Shown piece by piece: positions 15,666-18,616 of a DNA stretch of 18,616 bases. The position numbers and the translations under genes were made by a program. Under the pieces are notes generated by a model, which was given only the letters and a program-made list of their open reading frames with translations, ran no database searches and was not told the DNA's origin. The DNA comes from CAXBNV01 sp963977185 (GTDB taxonomy: Bacteria > Pseudomonadota > Gammaproteobacteria > JAGOUU01), in NCBI GenBank assembly GCA_963977185.1, contig CAXBNV010000032.1:1-18616 (forward strand), given 5' to 3'. Positions within the stretch are counted from its first letter, which is position 1. Every line of letters begins with the position of its first letter.

Positions 15666-16271
15666 TTAAGTTTTAACAGCGTGTTGTAATGATTTGCTAT
15701 TTTCTAATATATTTATTATTTTATCTTTATCTTCTTGAGTCTCTTTTTTTGTATCAAACATTGTATATGATAAAGTCAACTCATATATATCTTTTGGAAT
15801 ACTTGGATCAATAAAAAAGACTAAAGGCATCACTCTTTCTTCTTTAGCACTTAGTAATTGTTCATTAAAGCAAAAGCATTCAGTTTTGTGAAAATAAGTT
15901 CCTAATTGTCCTGGCGAGATGCTAGGAATTGCTCGGCCAATGATTGCTTTATTAGTTAAATTTTTGGCAAAAAAATCAACTTGTTTAATTTCGCCTGGAT
16001 GAATAAGCATTACTGTTTTATTAGTACGAAAATCCCATGGCATTTCTCGATTTAAAGTAGTAGAAAAAGTAACTTTAATCGTTCTTGATTTATCAGCTTC
16101 CATTGAAGGTGGGACAAGGTATCTGCCAGATGTTTTACCATTTATTCCAAAAGCTTGGCAAAAAGTATTATAAATAGGCACAAGAGCATATCCAAAGCCA
16201 AACATACTAATGGCTACAAGGCTCAAAATAATTAATAATTTACGATTTTTTTTTCTAATATCCTGATACAC
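15666..16271 (-). CDS. ctaG: Cytochrome c oxidase assembly protein CtaG/Cox11
   Basis: Cox11/CtaG inserts copper into the CuB site of cytochrome oxidase subunit I. It has 201 aa: a short cytoplasmic N-terminus, one membrane anchor (about 11-31), then a periplasmic immunoglobulin-like domain. Conserved Cys38 follows the anchor (NTFCQAFGINGKT). The copper-binding CFCF motif is at 132-135 (HKTECFCFNEQ), and IDPSIPKDIYELTLSYTMF (154-172) is the family C-terminal signature. The start is GTG at 16271: an in-frame TAA lies at 16277-16275 and the next ATG would remove the anchor. No Shine-Dalgarno is visible. It normally sits between coxA and coxC; here rep lies divergently upstream instead, 156 bases from start to start. 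Confidence 0.93.
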   Translation of the reverse strand: MYQDIRKKNRKLLIILSLVAISMFGFGYALVPIYNTFCQAFGINGKTSGRYLVPPSMEADKSRTIKVTFSTTLNREMPWDFRTNKTVMLIHPGEIKQVDFFAKNLTNKAIIGRAIPSISPGQLGTYFHKTECFCFNEQLLSAKEERVMPLVFFIDPSIPKDIYELTLSYTMFDTKKETQEDKDKIINILENSKSLQHAVKT

Positions 16272-16373
16272 AATTTAAGTTATTTATTTTTATTGAGTTG
16301 TAATTTTAGCTTATGAAATGAATTTAATAAATTGTAACATGATTTAAAAATTTCTTTTAAATAAATAATTGAT

Positions 16374-16379
16374 TATAAT
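16374..16379 (+). promoter_or_regulatory. Candidate -10 element for rep
   Basis: A perfect TATAAT lies about 49 bases before the preferred rep start, in the divergent ctaG/rep gap. The region 17-18 bases upstream (TTTCTT/ATTTCT) is a poor -35, so only the -10 is supported. Confidence 0.3.
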
Positions 16380-16427
16380 CTTAACCCTGAAAACAATTAA
16401 GATACTAGATAATTAGAGGTGAACTCT

Positions 16428-18491
16428 TTGGAGCTTAATAAATTAAATAAAGAGCAACAAGCGGCAGTCAGACAAATTGGTAACCCATTATTGGTTCTTG
16501 CTGGAGCAGGAAGTGGTAAAACTAGGGTTATTACTAATAAAATCATTTATTTAATTAAAAATTGTAATTTATCAGCTAAAAGTATTGTTGCTGTAACTTT
16601 TACTAATAAAGCAGCTAGTGAAATGAGACAAAGAGTAAGCAAGGTCTTAGAACGTCAAGAAAGACGAGGACTTAAAGTGTCTACTTTTCATACCCTAGGA
16701 TTAAATATAATAAAATCAGAATTAAAGCAATTTAATTTAAGAGCCAATTTTTCTATTCTAGATGAAAAAGATTGCTTGCAAATGATGCAAGATATTATAG
16801 AAAGCTGTGATATTAATTTGAATATGCAATATTCGCTTTCAGATATTAAGCATAAGATTTCAATTTGGAAAAATGAGTTAATTACGCCAAAGCAAGCTTT
16901 ATTAACAGCAACGGATGAATTTTTAGAGCAAACAGCTAAAGTATATCAATATTACAATAAATACTTAAGATCATATAATGCTGTTGATTTTGATGATTTA
17001 CTGTTATTACCACTAGAATTGTTTAAATCAAATAATGATATTTTATATAAATGGCAAAGCAAAATTAATTATTTATTAGTAGATGAATATCAAGATACTA
17101 ATTATATTCAATATGAATTAATTAAATTATTATTAGGCTCAAGAAATTGTCTAACAGTTGTTGGTGATGATGATCAATCAGTATACGCATGGCGAGGTGC
17201 CAGACCTGAAAATCTTGGGCAATTAAAAGAAGATTATCCTAATCTAGAAGTTGTAAAGTTAGAGCAAAATTATAGATCAACCAGTAATATTTTATCAGCA
17301 GCTAATGAATTAATTGCAAATAATCCACATATCTTTACTAAAAAATTAAGAAGTAATTTTGGTGAGGGAGAAAAACTAATTATTTATCCATGTAAGGATG
17401 AAGCTGCTGAAGCTGAAAAGATTATAACCGATTTATTCGGTCATCATTTTAGAACAGGTGCAAAATGGCGTGATTATGCTGTTATATATCGTAGTAATTA
17501 TCAGTCTAGAGTATTTGAGCAGGCGTTAAGGGTGCATAAAATTCCTTATAAGATGAGTGGCGGTCAGTCTTTTTTTATGAAATCAGAGATAAAAGATATT
17601 TTATCTTATTTAAAATTACTAGTTAATCCAGATGATGATAGTGCTTTTATAAGAGTTTTTAATATTCCAAGACGGGATATTGGACCTAAAACAATGGATG
17701 GTCTTAATACTTATTCTAAAAAAAGAGAGCAAAGTTTATTTAGCTCAAGTTTTGAGATAGGTTTAAAAACTTGTATATCTGAACGTGGTTATAGTAATCT
17801 TCAAAAGTTTTCAAATTTTCTTGTAATGTTTCAAGAAAGATTAAAAAAAGAAGATATTAATAAAGTAATTAATGATTATATTAATTTTATAGATTATGAA
17901 GAATGGATTAAAGAAACAGCAGCAACCCCTAAAGCAGGCGAAGTTAAAGTCGCTAATGTTTTTGAATTATTAAAAATGATAAAAGGATTTTCTAATAAAG
18001 AAGATCAAGATGATAGTAATTCAGGATTTATGTCTAATACGCCAGATAACCCCAATTATGATGGCGAAAAGAAATTAGCTAATATTTTAAATAAAATGAT
18101 GCTCATAGATATGTTAGATAACCAAGAAGATGATGAATTTGATGCGGTTAATTTAACAACAATTCATGCCTCTAAAGGTCTTGAGTATCCTAATGTTTAT
18201 ATAGTAGGCATGGAGGAAGAAATTTTACCACATAAAGTAAGTTTGGCTGAAGGAAATATTGAAGAAGAACGCAGGCTTGCATATGTTGCGATTACAAGAG
18301 CTCAAAGACGATTAGTTTTTAGTTACTCTAAAAAAAGAAAAAGACAAGGCGAACAAATTGAAGTAACAGTTAGTCGATTTTTAGATGAAATACCTGCTCA
18401 ATACTTTGTTGAAAAGCAAAATACTAATGTAGAAAATAAGCAAGAAGGCATGGCGCACATAGCCAAGTTAAAAGATTTACTAGCTAAGTAG
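16428..18491 (+). CDS. rep: ATP-dependent DNA helicase Rep
   Basis: Rep is a superfamily 1A 3'-5' helicase that helps forks pass bound proteins and restart. It has 687 aa from this start (E. coli Rep 673). Motifs in order: AGAGSGKT (25-32, Walker A), VTFTNKAASEMR (Ia), LLVDEYQDTN (II), VVGDDDQSVYAWRGA (III), EQNYRST (IV), LTTIHASKGLEYPNVY (V), EERRLAYVAITRAQRRL (VI). The C-terminus GMAHIAKLKDLLAK matches the Rep ending rather than the Tudor-like tail of UvrD/PcrA. The frame opens at GTG 16419, but the ribosome site AGAGGTG (16415-16421) overlaps that codon and is well spaced (6 bases) for TTG 16428, which also gives the family N-terminus, so TTG is preferred. It is followed by a terminator. 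Confidence 0.93.
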   Translation: MELNKLNKEQQAAVRQIGNPLLVLAGAGSGKTRVITNKIIYLIKNCNLSAKSIVAVTFTNKAASEMRQRVSKVLERQERRGLKVSTFHTLGLNIIKSELKQFNLRANFSILDEKDCLQMMQDIIESCDINLNMQYSLSDIKHKISIWKNELITPKQALLTATDEFLEQTAKVYQYYNKYLRSYNAVDFDDLLLLPLELFKSNNDILYKWQSKINYLLVDEYQDTNYIQYELIKLLLGSRNCLTVVGDDDQSVYAWRGARPENLGQLKEDYPNLEVVKLEQNYRSTSNILSAANELIANNPHIFTKKLRSNFGEGEKLIIYPCKDEAAEAEKIITDLFGHHFRTGAKWRDYAVIYRSNYQSRVFEQALRVHKIPYKMSGGQSFFMKSEIKDILSYLKLLVNPDDDSAFIRVFNIPRRDIGPKTMDGLNTYSKKREQSLFSSSFEIGLKTCISERGYSNLQKFSNFLVMFQERLKKEDINKVINDYINFIDYEEWIKETAATPKAGEVKVANVFELLKMIKGFSNKEDQDDSNSGFMSNTPDNPNYDGEKKLANILNKMMLIDMLDNQEDDEFDAVNLTTIHASKGLEYPNVYIVGMEEEILPHKVSLAEGNIEEERRLAYVAITRAQRRLVFSYSKKRKRQGEQIEVTVSRFLDEIPAQYFVEKQNTNVENKQEGMAHIAKLKDLLAK

Positions 18492-18557
18492 AGTAATTGC
18501 TTTTTAGCGATCCATTTCTAGGCTTTTTTCTATGTTTTAAAGATTAAGCAATATATT

Positions 18558-18607
18558 GGCTCCTGAGAAATCCTTTTTCTGCTCCCTTTAGGAGCCTTTT
18601 TTCTTTA
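18558..18607 (+). terminator. Rho-independent terminator after rep, with two alternative stems
   Basis: GCTCC (18581-18585) and GGAGC (18591-18595) form a compact hairpin with a 5-base loop, followed by CTTTTTTCTTT. An upstream GGCTCCT (18558-18564) can instead pair with AGGAGCC (18590-18596), a 7-bp stem around a 25-base loop that contains a small AGAAA/TTTCT stem. The two pairings exclude each other. The location, about 67 bases past the rep stop, fits termination of rep. Confidence 0.75.
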
Positions 18608-18616
18608 CGAAAGAAA

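Noticed and set aside
1..18616. CRISPR arrays, insertion sequences, prophage genes, toxin-antitoxin pairs, anti-phage modules
   Set aside because: No spaced direct repeats, transposase or integrase motifs, or defence-protein signatures were seen on either strand; all but two genes (7734-8339 and the DUF6790-like 8371-8871) have recognisable roles.

Overview
This window is a stretch of chromosome from an AT-rich (about 30% G+C by eye) gammaproteobacterium. Two things point to the class. One is the block tRNA-Gln, prs, rplY (long CTC form), pth, ychF, which is a well-known gammaproteobacterial order. The other is the sequence character of ParE/ParC, CtaE (cytochrome oxidase subunit III) and Rep. 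Low G+C, an aa3-type oxidase and a Legionella/Coxiella-like beta-barrel outer-membrane protein would fit a Legionellales-like or Francisella-like, possibly host-associated lineage. That placement is inference; no species can be named from the sequence.

Layout. (1) 1-674, minus: the N-terminal 224 codons of an outer-membrane beta-barrel protein that runs off the left edge, noticeably richer in G+C than its neighbours. (2) 1004-1927, plus: a CaCA-family Na+/Ca2+ exchanger, ending one base from the convergent xseA (minus, 1929-3323). (3) 3363-7595, plus: parE and parC, both subunits of topoisomerase IV, as a tight operon divergent from xseA. (4) 7734-8871, plus: an unrecognised soluble helical protein followed by a five-helix membrane protein resembling DUF6790. 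(5) 12581 down to 8861, minus: tRNA-Gln(UUG), prs, rplY, pth, ychF. (6) 12806-14605, plus: rplU, rpmA, terminator, obgE. (7) 16271 down to 14706, minus: ctaG then ctaE, copper delivery and subunit III of cytochrome c oxidase, without coxA/coxB beside them. (8) 16428-18491, plus: rep helicase with a terminator at the right edge.

Functionally this is mostly information processing. It covers DNA topology and repair (topoisomerase IV, exonuclease VII large subunit, Rep), translation (bL21, bL27, bL25, peptidyl-tRNA hydrolase, tRNA-Gln, ObgE, YchF) and PRPP supply (Prs). To this are added a respiratory pair (CtaG, CtaE) and three envelope proteins. Intergenic DNA is short, several start codons are non-ATG, and convergent genes abut or overlap, which gives a compact layout.

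I found no mobile element, CRISPR array, toxin-antitoxin pair or anything that reads as a new multi-gene system. The items most worth a second look are the orphan protein at 7734-8339, an Asp in the G4 motif of YchF, a promoter plus structured leader ahead of rplY, the isolated ctaG-ctaE pair, and a 7.5% G+C trough inside xseA.
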